This document shows, piece after piece, positions 35,767 through 44,598 of a stretch of DNA of 64,000 bases (positions within the stretch are counted from its first letter, which is position 1; every line of letters starts with the position of its first letter). The stretch comes from Actinomyces bowdenii (lineage in GTDB: Bacteria; Actinomycetota; Actinomycetes; Actinomycetales; Actinomycetaceae), in assembly GCF_017592395.1 (NCBI RefSeq), contig NZ_JAGFOU010000010.1:1-64000 (forward strand). The letters run 5' to 3'. Under the pieces are notes generated by a model. That model did not search any database and had not been told where the DNA came from. It saw only the letters and a program-made list of their open reading frames with translations. The position numbers and the translations under genes were made by a program.

Positions 35767-36087
35767 ATGTGGAACATTCTCGGCGAGGGACCACTGACGC
35801 ACCCTGAGGAGCCGGACACCGACGCTCTCCTCCTCCTCTTCGGCAGCGGCGAGGAGCTTGATGAGGGGCCGCTGGCCTGGCAGGAGCGCGCCCTGTGCGC
35901 GCAGACGGACCCCGAGGCCTTCTTCCCGGAGAAGGGCGGGTCCACGCGCGAGGCCAAGCGGGTGTGCGCCACGTGCGAGGTCCGCGAGGAGTGCCTTGAG
36001 TACGCCCTGGCCAACGACGAGCGCTTCGGCATCTGGGGCGGCCTGTCGGAGCGCGAGCGCCGCAAGCTCAAGCGTCGCGCCGTATGA
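35767..36087 (+). CDS. whiB: WhiB-family iron-sulfur transcription regulator (WhiB2/WhmD-like)
   Basis: 106 residues. The four cluster-binding cysteines are at 44, 67, 70 and 76 (CATC then C), followed by GIWGG (88-92) and the basic ERERRKLKRRAV tail that contacts DNA. The length and the neighbours (manA, TIGR03089, DUF3499, zincin-like) match the WhiB2/WhmD group, which controls septation and cell division in other actinobacteria. The stop overlaps the ATG of the large glycosyltransferase gene, so the regulator is co-transcribed with it. Confidence 0.92.
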   Translation: MWNILGEGPLTHPEEPDTDALLLLFGSGEELDEGPLAWQERALCAQTDPEAFFPEKGGSTREAKRVCATCEVREECLEYALANDERFGIWGGLSERERRKLKRRAV

Positions 36088-39000
36088 GCGCGGTGGACTC
36101 CATAGGCGGGGTTGATCGAGTTGGGGCCCTGGCTGTCGTCGTGACAGCCGGGGCTACCCCGTTTCTGGCTCCTGCTCTGCGCGCCGTCGCCACGCAGAGC
36201 CGCGTTCCCGACATCGTCCTCATCGTCGACGTCGCCTCGCGGGCTAACGGCCTGGGGGACGGCACCCCCATCGAGGAGATCGTCGAGTCCTGCGGCCTGG
36301 ACGACGTCAGTCCCGTGCGCATCGTGCGCTCCGGCGAGGCCGCCACCTTCGGCGACGCCGTGGCCCGGGGGCTGGAGTCCTACTCCCGGCTCATCGCCTC
36401 GGGCAACCGCCGCCGCTCAGGGGCCGCGGATCGCCGCAAGCATGCGGCTCCCGGGCAGATCACCGGCCCCACCGGGGCCATGTCCCCCATCACCGTCCAC
36501 GAGTGCGAGCTGGTCTCCGAGATCGTCGAGGGCCAGGAGTCCCCCGGCCAGCAGCTGTGGCTCTGGCTCCTCCACGACGACTGCGCCCCGGAGCCCGGAT
36601 GCCTCGAGGCCCTCATGAGCACCGCCACCAATGCCCGCTCGGTGGGCATCGTGGGCCCCAAGCAGGTCTCCTGGGACCGCCCCGACCACCTCCTGGAGGT
36701 CGGCCTGCGCGCCACGGCCTCGGCTCGGCGCGCCAACGACATCGTTCCCGGAGAGGTCGATCAGGGGCAGTACGACGACCGCAGCGATGTCCTGGCGGTG
36801 GGCACCGCCGGGGCCCTCATCGACCGTGCCGTGTGGGACGAGCTGGGCGGCACCGCCCCCTGGCTGGGCCCCTTCGGCGACGGCCTGGAGCTCTCCCGTG
36901 CCGCGCGCCTGGCCGGCTACCGCGTCGTCGTCGAGCCCGGGGCCGTCATCCGCCACCGGCGCGCCTCCTACCTGGGGCTGCGCCGTGCCCCCGGGGCGGA
37001 GGGGGGCGAGCAGGCGGCACCGGTGACGGCGCTGCCCGAGCAGGACCCCGAGCGCTCCTACCGCGCGCGCCGCATCGCCCAGCTGACCAACTGGGCCGCC
37101 TTCTCCAACCGCCCCCTGCCGCTGCTGCTCGCCTGGTTCCTCATCCTGGGCCTGGTCCGCTTCGTGTGGCGGATGGTCCTCAAGGCCCCCTCCCTGGCCC
37201 GCGACGAGCTGGCCGCCGCCGTGGCAGTGGCCGGCCGCGGCGGTCTCATCCGCGCGGGCCGACGCCGTCTGGCCCGCCACAGCGAGGTGCCCCGCTCCGC
37301 CCTGGGTCGCCTCTACGTCGAGCCCGCCCAGATCCGCGCCTATCGGCGGGACCGGGTGCGCCAGGACCGGGAGCGCCGCGCCCGCGAGAAGGCCCCCAGC
37401 GAGCTGGAGCTGCGCGAGCTGGCGGCCCTGGCGCGTGCGCGGCGCCGCACCCTGGGGGCCGTGACCCTCGTGGCGCTGATGGTGGCGGGCGCGGGACTGT
37501 CCCACGTGGTGCTCACCCGCTCGATCGTCGGAGGGGCCCTCACCGGGCTGGACATGACCTGGTCCCAGGCCTGGTCCGCGGCCTGGAGCGGCTGGCTGCC
37601 CACCTCCGACGGCTATGCCGGGGGCCCCGCACCGCTGCTGGCCATCCTGGCCCTGCCCCTGGCGCTGGCCGGGGCCCTGGGCCTGGGCGGCGCCACCGTC
37701 ATCCAGGTCCTCCTCCTGACCGCCATCCCCCTGGCGGCCCTGGGCGCCTGGTTCGCCGCGGGCGCCCTCTCGCGCCGCGTGGCGCTGCGCGCCGGGGCCG
37801 CCCTGGCCTGGGCCCTGACCCCCACCGGACTGCTGGCCGTGGGGCAGGGCCGGCTGGCCGCCGTCCTGGTCCACCTCGCCCTGCCCTGGGCCCTGCTGGC
37901 CCTGGCCCGCGCGGTGGGTGCTGATCGGCGCGATGTCGTCGTCTCCGGCATGGTGGGGGCCCATCAGCTCACCGATGAGGAGCGCGCCGAGCTCGACCGC
38001 TTCTCCCAGGGGCGCCTGGAGGACCTGGCCCATCTCGACGAGGAGGCCGCCGGCACCGATCCGGCCGAGCCCGGGGCGGGGGAGGAGCCGGCCCCCACCC
38101 CGGCCGGCACTGCTGGCGCTGAGGCCGGCCAGGCCGGGTCCTTGGACGCGGAGCAGGCCAGCGCCGGGCGGGACGAGGAGGCCGTTTCGGCGCCCGGCAC
38201 CCGTGAGGGGAGCCGCTCCGGCGTCCCGGAGCCCGGTGCCGCCAGGGCCGAGGGCATGGCGGCCCACGGCCCCGGATCGGCCACTGCGGCGGCCGCGGCG
38301 GGCCTGCTCCTGTCCATCGTGGTGGCGGCGGCGCCCGCCACGGCGGTCATCCTCCTGGCACTGCTCGTCATCCTGACGATCCTCACCCGCGGAGGCCGGC
38401 GCCTGGTCCTGACCATCCTGCCCCTCGTGGCCACCGCGGCCCCCGCCTGGTGGCGGGCCTGGCAGCTGGGCCGGGACGCCGGCTGGGGCGAGGGGCTGCG
38501 CCTGCTCCTGACCGACCTGGGAGCCCCCCTGGCCGTCTCAGCTCCCAGCAGCACCGACCTCCTCCTGGGGTCCCCCATCGACCTCGACGTGCTCCTGCCC
38601 GTCTCCTGGCTGGCCGTGCTCGCCCGGATCCTCCTGGTCCTCGTGCCGCTGGCGGGGCTCATCGGGCTGCTCATCCCCGGTGCGGCCGGCGCGCGCAGCC
38701 GCACCGGCATCCTGCTGGCCCTGGGCGGACTGGCCCTTGCGGCCCTGAGCATCCGGGTGGTCACCGCCGTGGGCACGACGGTGCAGGACCCCTCGGTGGT
38801 CCTGGTCACCGGATGGGCCGGAACCGGGCTGTCGCTGAGCCTGGCGGGCTTCCTCATCGCGGCCCTGGCCGCCGGGGATGCGGCCGTCGCGGCCCTGCGC
38901 CCCCGGCGCGCGGCCCAGCGGCGCACGGTCCTGGCCGTGGCGGGCGCCCTGGCGCTGGCCGGCCCCATCCTCATCGGGGCCGCCTGGAGCTGGCAGTCCC

Positions 39001-39905
39001 TCAGCGCCCCGGGCACCCAGCTCATGGCCCTGCGCCCGGGCAGCCAGCAGGTGCCCATCATCGCCGCCCAGGCCCAGGCCTCACCCACTGCCGGCCGGGT
39101 CCTGCTCCTGGCCTCCACCCCCCAGGGGCTGCGCGCCTCGGTGTGGCGGGGGCCCGGCCTCCAGATCACCGACGCCCTGCCCTCGGTGCTCAACACCGAG
39201 CTCAGGCAGCGCGCGGGGACGAGCCTGGACCGGCTCCTGCTCAGCCCGGCGGCCCCGGGGGCCCGGCCCCTGGACCTCCAGGACCGGGCGGACGCGGCCA
39301 TGGCCCAGCTCGTGGCCCGCGCCACCTCCGGGCAGGACGAGGGCGTCGCCCAGGCCCTGGCCGACCACGGGATCGCTGTCATCCTGCTGCGCAACGCGGC
39401 AGGCGATGAGGTGACCGCCGATGCGCGCTCGGCCATGGCCTCCACCCCCGGCCTGGAGCAGCTGGCCCAGACCGAGTCGGGCACCGCCTGGCGCGTGGCC
39501 CCCGACGGCGAGCAGAGCGCCGCCCGCCTGCGCGTCATCGAGACCGGGGCCGCCCCCGCCGGCTCGGGCAGCCCGGCGGCGTCGACGGCGCTGCCCTGGA
39601 GCGGTGGGGCCTCGGGCACCACGGTGCAGCTGCCCGAGGGCAGGGGGGAGCGCCTCCTGGTCCTGGCCGAGCGCAGGAGCCACGACTGGAGCGCCACGCT
39701 CAACGGCCGTCCGCTGAGCGCCACCACCGTGCCCCATCCCGAGGGCGGCTGGGCGATGGCCTTCTCCCTGCCCGCCTCCGGGGGCGAGCTCACCGTCACC
39801 CACGCCAGCACCGTGGCAGTGCTCCTGAGCCGAGCGATCTGGGTGGTCTGGGCACTGACACTCATCGCGGCCCTGCCGCTGCGCCGCGGGAAGGAGTCCG
39901 CATGA
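36084..39905 (+). CDS. Large membrane glycosyltransferase (GT2 plus multi-pass membrane domain)
   Basis: 1273 residues; the ATG overlaps the whiB stop. Residues 1 to about 310 are a GT2 domain (ALAVVVTAGATPFLAPALRA, LWLLHDDCAPEPG, AGALIDRAVWDELGG). A membrane segment follows at about 345, then a basic linker (about 400-450), then some twelve membrane segments (about 455-960). Between these is an acidic insert at about 655-725. The last 300 residues look extracytoplasmic and beta-rich (LPEGRGERLLVLAERRSHDW). Such proteins sit beside WhiB2 in several actinobacteria and are thought to act on the cell envelope; the substrate is unknown. Confidence 0.82.
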   Translation: MSAVDSIGGVDRVGALAVVVTAGATPFLAPALRAVATQSRVPDIVLIVDVASRANGLGDGTPIEEIVESCGLDDVSPVRIVRSGEAATFGDAVARGLESYSRLIASGNRRRSGAADRRKHAAPGQITGPTGAMSPITVHECELVSEIVEGQESPGQQLWLWLLHDDCAPEPGCLEALMSTATNARSVGIVGPKQVSWDRPDHLLEVGLRATASARRANDIVPGEVDQGQYDDRSDVLAVGTAGALIDRAVWDELGGTAPWLGPFGDGLELSRAARLAGYRVVVEPGAVIRHRRASYLGLRRAPGAEGGEQAAPVTALPEQDPERSYRARRIAQLTNWAAFSNRPLPLLLAWFLILGLVRFVWRMVLKAPSLARDELAAAVAVAGRGGLIRAGRRRLARHSEVPRSALGRLYVEPAQIRAYRRDRVRQDRERRAREKAPSELELRELAALARARRRTLGAVTLVALMVAGAGLSHVVLTRSIVGGALTGLDMTWSQAWSAAWSGWLPTSDGYAGGPAPLLAILALPLALAGALGLGGATVIQVLLLTAIPLAALGAWFAAGALSRRVALRAGAALAWALTPTGLLAVGQGRLAAVLVHLALPWALLALARAVGADRRDVVVSGMVGAHQLTDEERAELDRFSQGRLEDLAHLDEEAAGTDPAEPGAGEEPAPTPAGTAGAEAGQAGSLDAEQASAGRDEEAVSAPGTREGSRSGVPEPGAARAEGMAAHGPGSATAAAAAGLLLSIVVAAAPATAVILLALLVILTILTRGGRRLVLTILPLVATAAPAWWRAWQLGRDAGWGEGLRLLLTDLGAPLAVSAPSSTDLLLGSPIDLDVLLPVSWLAVLARILLVLVPLAGLIGLLIPGAAGARSRTGILLALGGLALAALSIRVVTAVGTTVQDPSVVLVTGWAGTGLSLSLAGFLIAALAAGDAAVAALRPRRAAQRRTVLAVAGALALAGPILIGAAWSWQSLSAPGTQLMALRPGSQQVPIIAAQAQASPTAGRVLLLASTPQGLRASVWRGPGLQITDALPSVLNTELRQRAGTSLDRLLLSPAAPGARPLDLQDRADAAMAQLVARATSGQDEGVAQALADHGIAVILLRNAAGDEVTADARSAMASTPGLEQLAQTESGTAWRVAPDGEQSAARLRVIETGAAPAGSGSPAASTALPWSGGASGTTVQLPEGRGERLLVLAERRSHDWSATLNGRPLSATTVPHPEGGWAMAFSLPASGGELTVTHASTVAVLLSRAIWVVWALTLIAALPLRRGKESA

Positions 39906-42022
39906 GCCGCACGCCCGGCCAAGGGCCCGACGAGGACTCGGCGCGCCCGCAGGACGCGAGGGAAGCGCAGGAGATCCGCACGGTGGGGCCCGAGGCCCCG
40001 CCCGCTCAGGGAGCGTCGCAGGGCCCGTCGCAGGATGCCGCTGATGCGGCCGCGCCCGTGGGGGACGTGGAGGACGGGTCCCCGGGCGCCTCGCACGCCC
40101 GCGGCGGCCGGCCTGCCGGGGCGGAGGGATCCGACACGGCGGGCGAGGCCGGCGCCGGGGCCGAGGAGCCGCAGGCCGGCGGCGACGGCGCCGGGACCGG
40201 GAGCGCAGCCGCCGGCAGCGGCGGGACCGGTGACGAGGAGTCCAGCGGCGCCGCGCAGGCCGAGGGCGCCGCGGCGACAGGCCCCGCCGAGGAGCGGGCT
40301 GAGAGCCCCGCGACCCAGGACGGCAGCGCCCCGGGGCCGGGGCACCGGAGCCGCGCGCCCCGGGACCAGGATCCCTCGGAGGACGGCGCGAAGGATGAGG
40401 CGATGTCCGAGGCCGAGCGCAGCGGGAGGGCCGCGGCGGGAGCAGCGTCCGAGGCACCCGCCGCGCCCACCGGGCCTGCCCGGCGCCGTCTGCGCACCCT
40501 GCGGGCCCGGCGCTCCCGCGCGCCGCTGAGCTGGCGCCGCCTCGCGCGCCGCTGCGTCGCCGCGGCCAGTGCCCTGGTGCTCGTCTCAGGCGCCGCGGGC
40601 CTGACCTGGTGGGGGCGCCACAGCCCCGCGCCGATGGCACCGGCGGGCGTCGAGGCCGTGACCATCGCCGAGCAGGGTGCCCGCACGGTCTACAGCTGCC
40701 CCGGCCGGCCCGGCAACACCCTGGCCGCCGCCGATGAGGGCGAGACCACTGCGCGCACCCTCATCACCCCCGTGGGCCGGGCCCGGGCCATCGACTACCG
40801 CGGCGAGGCCCTCAGGAGCGAGGGGACCACCTCCCTGGACACCGGCACCGGCGGGGTGCTGAGCATCGAGCCGGCGGAATCCCAGGCCGTCAGCGCCGCC
40901 ACGGTCATCACCAGCCTGACCAACGGTGGCGACCTGCGCGGCCTGACCGCCGCGCCGTGCCTCCAGCCCAGCGCCGTGTCCTGGATCGTGGGCGGCTCCG
41001 CCGACCTGGGGGCCTCGGCCGACCTGCGCCTGGACAACCCCGGCGTCACGGCGGTCACCGCCCGGGTCACCCTCTACGGCTCCTCAGGGCGCCTGTCCCT
41101 GCCCAGCAACGGGGAGGTGACCATCCCCGCGGGCAAGTCCCAGTCCATGCTCCTGGAGACCAGCGGCAGCCAGGACGAGCGCATCGCCGTGTCCATCGAG
41201 GCCGACGGCGGCTCCCTGGTGCCCAGCCTCGCCACCGAGTCCCTCGACGGGGAGACCGCCGCGGGCGTCGACGTCATCACCCCCGGTGCGGTCCCGGCCA
41301 CGGACCTGACCATCCCCGCCGTCCAGGTCGTCGAGGCCGCCAAGCAGGGGGAGACCCCCGAGGACTCCACCGGCGCGACATCCTCCGAGGCCACCGCTGT
41401 GCGCGTGGTCAACCCGAATGAGGAGCCCGCCTCCATCAGCATCACCATGCTGGGGCCCGAGGGGCCCACGCCCCTGCCCGGGGCCCAGGAGGTCGAGATC
41501 GACCCCGGCGCCGTGTTCGACCTCTCCCTGCGGGGCGTGGAGCCCGGCACCTACGGCGTGCGGGTCACCGCCGACCGGCAGGTGGCCGCAGCCGCCCGCC
41601 TCGTGCGCAGTGCGGGGGAGCACCCGGCCCGCTCCGGCGCCCTGGTCCACGACGAGGCCTGGATCCAGGCCGGCGCCGCGGACTCCGGGCCGCGCAGCAT
41701 CCTGGCCGTGCCCCGGGGCGGGGGACTGACCCCCCTGGTCGCCCTGGCCAACAGCGGCCCGCAGCGCACCGTGACCGTGGCCTCCCTCGACGGGGGCTGG
41801 AGCCAGGAGGTGAGCCTGCCCCCGGGTGCCGCGAGCACCGTCGAGGTCCCTCAGGACTTCAGCGCAGTGATCATCACCGACTCCGCAGCGGGGGAGGGGC
41901 TGGCCGCGGCCACCGTGGTGACCGCTGAGGCCACTGGGAATGCCGCAGGCACACTCATCTCCGCCGTCCCGGCGGTGCCCGACGCGGCCGCCAGCGCCCA
42001 GCGCGACATCCTGCTCGACTGA
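39902..42022 (+). CDS. DUF5719 family membrane-anchored protein
   Basis: 706 residues; ATG overlaps the previous stop (ATGA). The first 200 residues are low-complexity Ala/Gly/Glu/Asp and probably cytoplasmic. A single membrane segment at about 218-238 (VAAASALVLVSGAAGLTWWG) is followed by a 460-residue extracytoplasmic part rich in beta strands (TARVTLYGSSGRLSLPSN, SISITMLGPEGPTPLPG), consistent with DUF5719. The function is unknown. Tight coupling to the large GT2 suggests a joint role in the envelope. Confidence 0.78.
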   Translation: MSRTPGQGPDEDSARPQDAREAQEIRTVGPEAPPAQGASQGPSQDAADAAAPVGDVEDGSPGASHARGGRPAGAEGSDTAGEAGAGAEEPQAGGDGAGTGSAAAGSGGTGDEESSGAAQAEGAAATGPAEERAESPATQDGSAPGPGHRSRAPRDQDPSEDGAKDEAMSEAERSGRAAAGAASEAPAAPTGPARRRLRTLRARRSRAPLSWRRLARRCVAAASALVLVSGAAGLTWWGRHSPAPMAPAGVEAVTIAEQGARTVYSCPGRPGNTLAAADEGETTARTLITPVGRARAIDYRGEALRSEGTTSLDTGTGGVLSIEPAESQAVSAATVITSLTNGGDLRGLTAAPCLQPSAVSWIVGGSADLGASADLRLDNPGVTAVTARVTLYGSSGRLSLPSNGEVTIPAGKSQSMLLETSGSQDERIAVSIEADGGSLVPSLATESLDGETAAGVDVITPGAVPATDLTIPAVQVVEAAKQGETPEDSTGATSSEATAVRVVNPNEEPASISITMLGPEGPTPLPGAQEVEIDPGAVFDLSLRGVEPGTYGVRVTADRQVAAAARLVRSAGEHPARSGALVHDEAWIQAGAADSGPRSILAVPRGGGLTPLVALANSGPQRTVTVASLDGGWSQEVSLPPGAASTVEVPQDFSAVIITDSAAGEGLAAATVVTAEATGNAAGTLISAVPAVPDAAASAQRDILLD

Positions 42023-42441
42023 CCCGCCCACCGGAGTCGCTCACCGGCCCGCCCCCTCCTGCGGTGCGGGCACCTCCCTCCAGCGCGCATCGGACCGTGC
42101 TCGACCCTGCCGCTCGCACCGCGTGCTCCCTGGAAGGCGCGGCGATGGGATGCCGGGGTGAGGGAGGCGGGGCCGGGGTGGCTCAGGGGGTGCGTGTGGG
42201 CCGGTTGGACGTCACCGCGCGGCAAAGGCGTCACTTCGCGGCAATGACGGCGCCTGGAAGGTGCGTCCACTCCGCTGAGTGACACCGGAACCGCGAAGTG
42301 GCGCCCTTCTTGGGCCGGCGGGGGCGCGATGCGGTGGGTGGCCGCGGTGCTGGGCGCTGCCGCCTGCGCGCCCCTGCCCCGCCGCATCCCGGTGCTCAGG
42401 GCAGGACAGCCTCCACCACTGCTGCTGCAGCGAGTGGTCCT
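42023..42441. other. Gap between convergent genes with decayed palindrome
   Basis: About 420 nt with no gene. It contains a degraded version of the CACTTCGCGACA palindrome (see 42210-42305). It lies between the ends of the DUF5719 and zincin-like genes, so a terminator is expected, but only the palindrome can serve as one. Confidence 0.5.
42210..42305. repeat. Decayed copy of the CACTTCGCGACA palindrome
   Basis: GGCGTCACTTCGCGGCAATG at 42230-42249 matches the left arm at 26067-26085 with changes. The right half (GTCCACTCCGCTGAGTGACA, then CCGCGAAGTGGCGCC) matches the complementary arms loosely. The centre CCTGGAAGG corresponds to CCTGCAGG. The arm order is the same as in the intact copy at 26049-26144. 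Confidence 0.6.
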
Positions 42442-42897
42442 CTAGTGGTAGGAGCCCGGGTCGATCTCCTCGGGGCGGCGCCCCAGCATGAGGGCCACCT
42501 GCTCGACCACCACCAGGCGCACGATCTCAGCCAGCTCCTCGTCCCCCGAGACCCGGCTGACCACCGGGCGGCGGTAGATGATGACCCGGCCGGGCAGGCC
42601 CGCATGCGGCTCCGCCGCGAAGCCCCGCCCCAGCACCACCGAGTGCTCCCAGGGCGCGGGATCGGAGGGGGGCACCTCCTCCACGGCGAACTGGATCGCC
42701 TCGACCTGGGGCCAGCGGCGGCCCAGGTCCTGGGCGGTGGCCACCACCAGCGCATCGAAGCGCTCGGCCCGGGTGCGCCAGGCGGGCAGGCTCGGGGGCA
42801 TCAGCGGCCCGCGCAGGCCGCGGCCATGGCGATCGCGCCGCCGGCGCGGCCCCCTCCTCGACGGCCCGCCGGCCCCGGCGTGGTACAGGTCGGTCAC
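42442..42897 (-). CDS. Zincin-like metallopeptidase family protein lacking the zinc motif
   Basis: 151 residues. I start at the GTG at 42897 because TAGGCT lies 7 nt before it and the extension RRDRHGRGLRGPLMPPSLPA is the family's usual N-terminus; the ATG at 42801 is the alternative. RAERFDALVVATAQDLGRRW and PGRVIIYRRPVV match the family, but where HExxH is expected the sequence is RLVVVEQVALMLG, so it cannot bind zinc in the usual way. The homologue sits beside DUF3499 and whiB2 in mycobacteria too. The function is unknown. Confidence 0.8.
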   Translation of the reverse strand: MTDLYHAGAGGPSRRGPRRRRDRHGRGLRGPLMPPSLPAWRTRAERFDALVVATAQDLGRRWPQVEAIQFAVEEVPPSDPAPWEHSVVLGRGFAAEPHAGLPGRVIIYRRPVVSRVSGDEELAEIVRLVVVEQVALMLGRRPEEIDPGSYH

Positions 42898-42904
42898 AGT
42901 GTCC

Positions 42905-42910
42905 AGCCTA
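42905..42910 (-). promoter_or_regulatory. -10 box TAGGCT of a leaderless zincin-like gene
   Basis: TAGGCT on the minus strand is followed after 7 nt by the GTG at 42897, with no Shine-Dalgarno. It faces the mirrored arrangement of the DUF3499 gene 40 nt away. Confidence 0.55.
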
Positions 42911-42945
42911 GGGGCGAACCGGCTGCCTCCCGGGCATCGGCACGG

Positions 42946-42951
42946 TAGCCT
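42946..42951 (+). promoter_or_regulatory. -10 box TAGCCT of a leaderless DUF3499 gene
   Basis: TAGCCT is followed after 6 nt by the GTG at 42958; no Shine-Dalgarno is present. It is divergent with the box at 42905-42910. Confidence 0.55.
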
Positions 42952-42957
42952 GCGGGC

Positions 42958-43419
42958 GTGAGAAGAGTCCGACGCTGCCGCAGGCCCGGCTGTGAGCAAC
43001 CAGCCGTGGCCACCCTGACCTCCGTCTACGCGGACTCCACCATCGTCCTGGGGCCGCTGGCCACCGAGGCCCAGCCCGAGGCCTACGACCTGTGCGAGAA
43101 GCACGTCGCCTCCTTCACCGCGCCCCGGGGCTGGCAGGTGATCCGACTGGCCACCGAGTTCGCCCCCGCGCCCCCCAGCGAGGACGACCTGCTGGCCCTG
43201 GCCGACGCCGTGCGCGAGGCCTCCCGGACCCCCCGCCCCTCGCCCCAGCCGGCCGAGCACCGGCCCCGGCCCGGCGGGATCGTGCCCGGTCCCGTCACCG
43301 GCCCCGCCGGCGCCCAGGGGCAGGGCCTCCCGCAGCCCCCGGAGGTCCTGGCCGGCGAGATCACCCGCCGCGGGCACCTGCGCGTCCTGCGGGGGGACCG
43401 GGCGGGCGAGGAGGCATGA
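42958..43419 (+). CDS. DUF3499 domain protein
   Basis: 153 residues. The start [20 protein letters not shown] and later [20 protein letters not shown] carry the DUF3499 pattern: three conserved cysteines and a histidine that look like a small zinc site. The C-terminal half is Pro-rich and disordered. The function is unknown. It is divergent from the zincin-like gene, as in other actinobacteria, and followed by the Trm112-like gene rather than by the phosphomannomutase gene found there in mycobacteria. Confidence 0.87.
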   Translation: MRRVRRCRRPGCEQPAVATLTSVYADSTIVLGPLATEAQPEAYDLCEKHVASFTAPRGWQVIRLATEFAPAPPSEDDLLALADAVREASRTPRPSPQPAEHRPRPGGIVPGPVTGPAGAQGQGLPQPPEVLAGEITRRGHLRVLRGDRAGEEA

Positions 43420-43421
43420 GC

Positions 43422-43637
43422 ATGACCCAGGGCACCGGCCCCGCCAGGAGCGGGCCCGAGCGCATCGACCCCGGCCTGCGCGGCATCCTGCGCTGCCCCA
43501 TCACCGGCGAGGAGCTGGAGGACGGCGGCGACGCCGCCGCCCCCGTGCTCATCTCCCGGGGGGCCGCACTGGCCTACCCGGTGCGCGACGGCGTGCCGAT
43601 CCTCCTGCCGCACGAGGGCCGGCCCCTGCCCGCCTGA
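43422..43637 (+). CDS. Trm112-like small protein
   Basis: 71 residues. The ATG at 43422 has GGAGG 7 nt before it; an ATG at 43416 lies too close to that site. [18 protein letters not shown] and [16 protein letters not shown] match the Trm112 (YcaR) fold, though only one of its usual four cysteines remains. In bacteria these proteins are thought to partner methyltransferases or other enzymes; no partner is evident here. The start is within a few bases of the DUF3499 stop, so the two are co-translated. Confidence 0.82.
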   Translation: MTQGTGPARSGPERIDPGLRGILRCPITGEELEDGGDAAAPVLISRGAALAYPVRDGVPILLPHEGRPLPA

Positions 43638-43658
43638 GGCGGACCACCGGCAGGGGCG

Positions 43659-43699
43659 GCCCAGCGCCTCCGGGGCGAGGCCCCTCAGAGGCGCTGGGC
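43659..43699. terminator. Hairpin between convergent Trm112-like and RDD genes
   Basis: Arms 43659-43670 (GCCCAGCGCCTC with one more base) and 43688-43699 pair over 12 bp; the loop contains a second stem GGGGC/GCCCC. It overlaps the RDD stop codon and is well placed to end both transcripts. Confidence 0.6.
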
Positions 43700-44584
43700 G
43701 CCGCCCGCCCCGGTTCCCGTCCCCACTCCGAGGACCGGGCGCTCCATCTCCTGGCGCGCGACGTCCTCCAGCGCCCTGTCGCGCAGCTCCAGGATCAGCT
43801 CGCGGTTGCGCCGCTCGACCATGACGGCGGCCAGGAACCGCTCCGGGTGGGTGCCGGAGGGCGGCGGCGGGGAGACCAGGTCCTGCATCTGCTGGGCCAG
43901 ATCCAGGCCCAGGCGGTGACGGTGCTCGGGGCGCATCGTGCCGGCCCGGTGCAGGAAGGTGCGCACCGCCAGCGACAGTCCGCCCGGGATGCGCCGGATA
44001 TCCGTTCCCGCCGCCCAGGAGCTCAGCTCGGGGGGCATGAGGAGGGGGGCGCCGTCCCTCATGTCATGGCGCTCGCGCACGACATAGGTCCCCGCCAGCA
44101 GGTCTCCCAGGCGCTTGCCCCGCTTGGTGACCAGGCTGGTGCCCAAGGCCAGCAGTGCCTGGGACAGCCAGATCTCCACCACCCCGATCAGGACCCGGAC
44201 CAGGCTGTGGCGCCAGCGCACGGCGCCGCCGTCGTCGCGCACCACCCGGGTGCCCATGACCAGGCGGCCCGCGCTGCGCCCATTGCTGAGCAGCTCCACC
44301 GCCAGGGGGATGGCCACCATCCACAGGAAGACGATGAGGCTGATGAGCACGGCCAGCTGGGCACCGTCGGGCCTGCCCGCGCCCAGGGCGCCCTGCTCCG
44401 CGAGCATGGCGAGGGACATGGCGGTGGCCCACAGGCCGATCCCGTAGATGCCGTAGTCGATGACCCCCGACAGCAGGCGGGAGACGACGGTGGCGGGCAC
44501 GACCTCCAGGGCCACGGCCTCACCGGTGACCATGAGGTCCTGCTCGATCCTCCGCTCGGATGAGGGCGGTGCTTGAGTCGTCAT
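43685..44584 (-). CDS. RDD family membrane protein
   Basis: 299 residues; AGGAAG lies 6 nt before the ATG. The RDD domain (about 28-170) has VVSRLLSGVIDYGIYGIGLW (RDD arginine and aspartate), a second segment LISLIVFLWMVAIPLAVELL and the NGRSAGRLVMGTRVV motif. The C-terminal 120 residues are soluble and helical. RDD proteins are suspected ion carriers or membrane organisers. It is divergent from the SpoIIM-like gene, a pairing conserved in actinobacteria. Confidence 0.88.
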   Translation of the reverse strand: MTTQAPPSSERRIEQDLMVTGEAVALEVVPATVVSRLLSGVIDYGIYGIGLWATAMSLAMLAEQGALGAGRPDGAQLAVLISLIVFLWMVAIPLAVELLSNGRSAGRLVMGTRVVRDDGGAVRWRHSLVRVLIGVVEIWLSQALLALGTSLVTKRGKRLGDLLAGTYVVRERHDMRDGAPLLMPPELSSWAAGTDIRRIPGGLSLAVRTFLHRAGTMRPEHRHRLGLDLAQQMQDLVSPPPPSGTHPERFLAAVMVERRNRELILELRDRALEDVARQEMERPVLGVGTGTGAGGAQRL

Positions 44585-44598
44585 GACAGACTTCCTGT

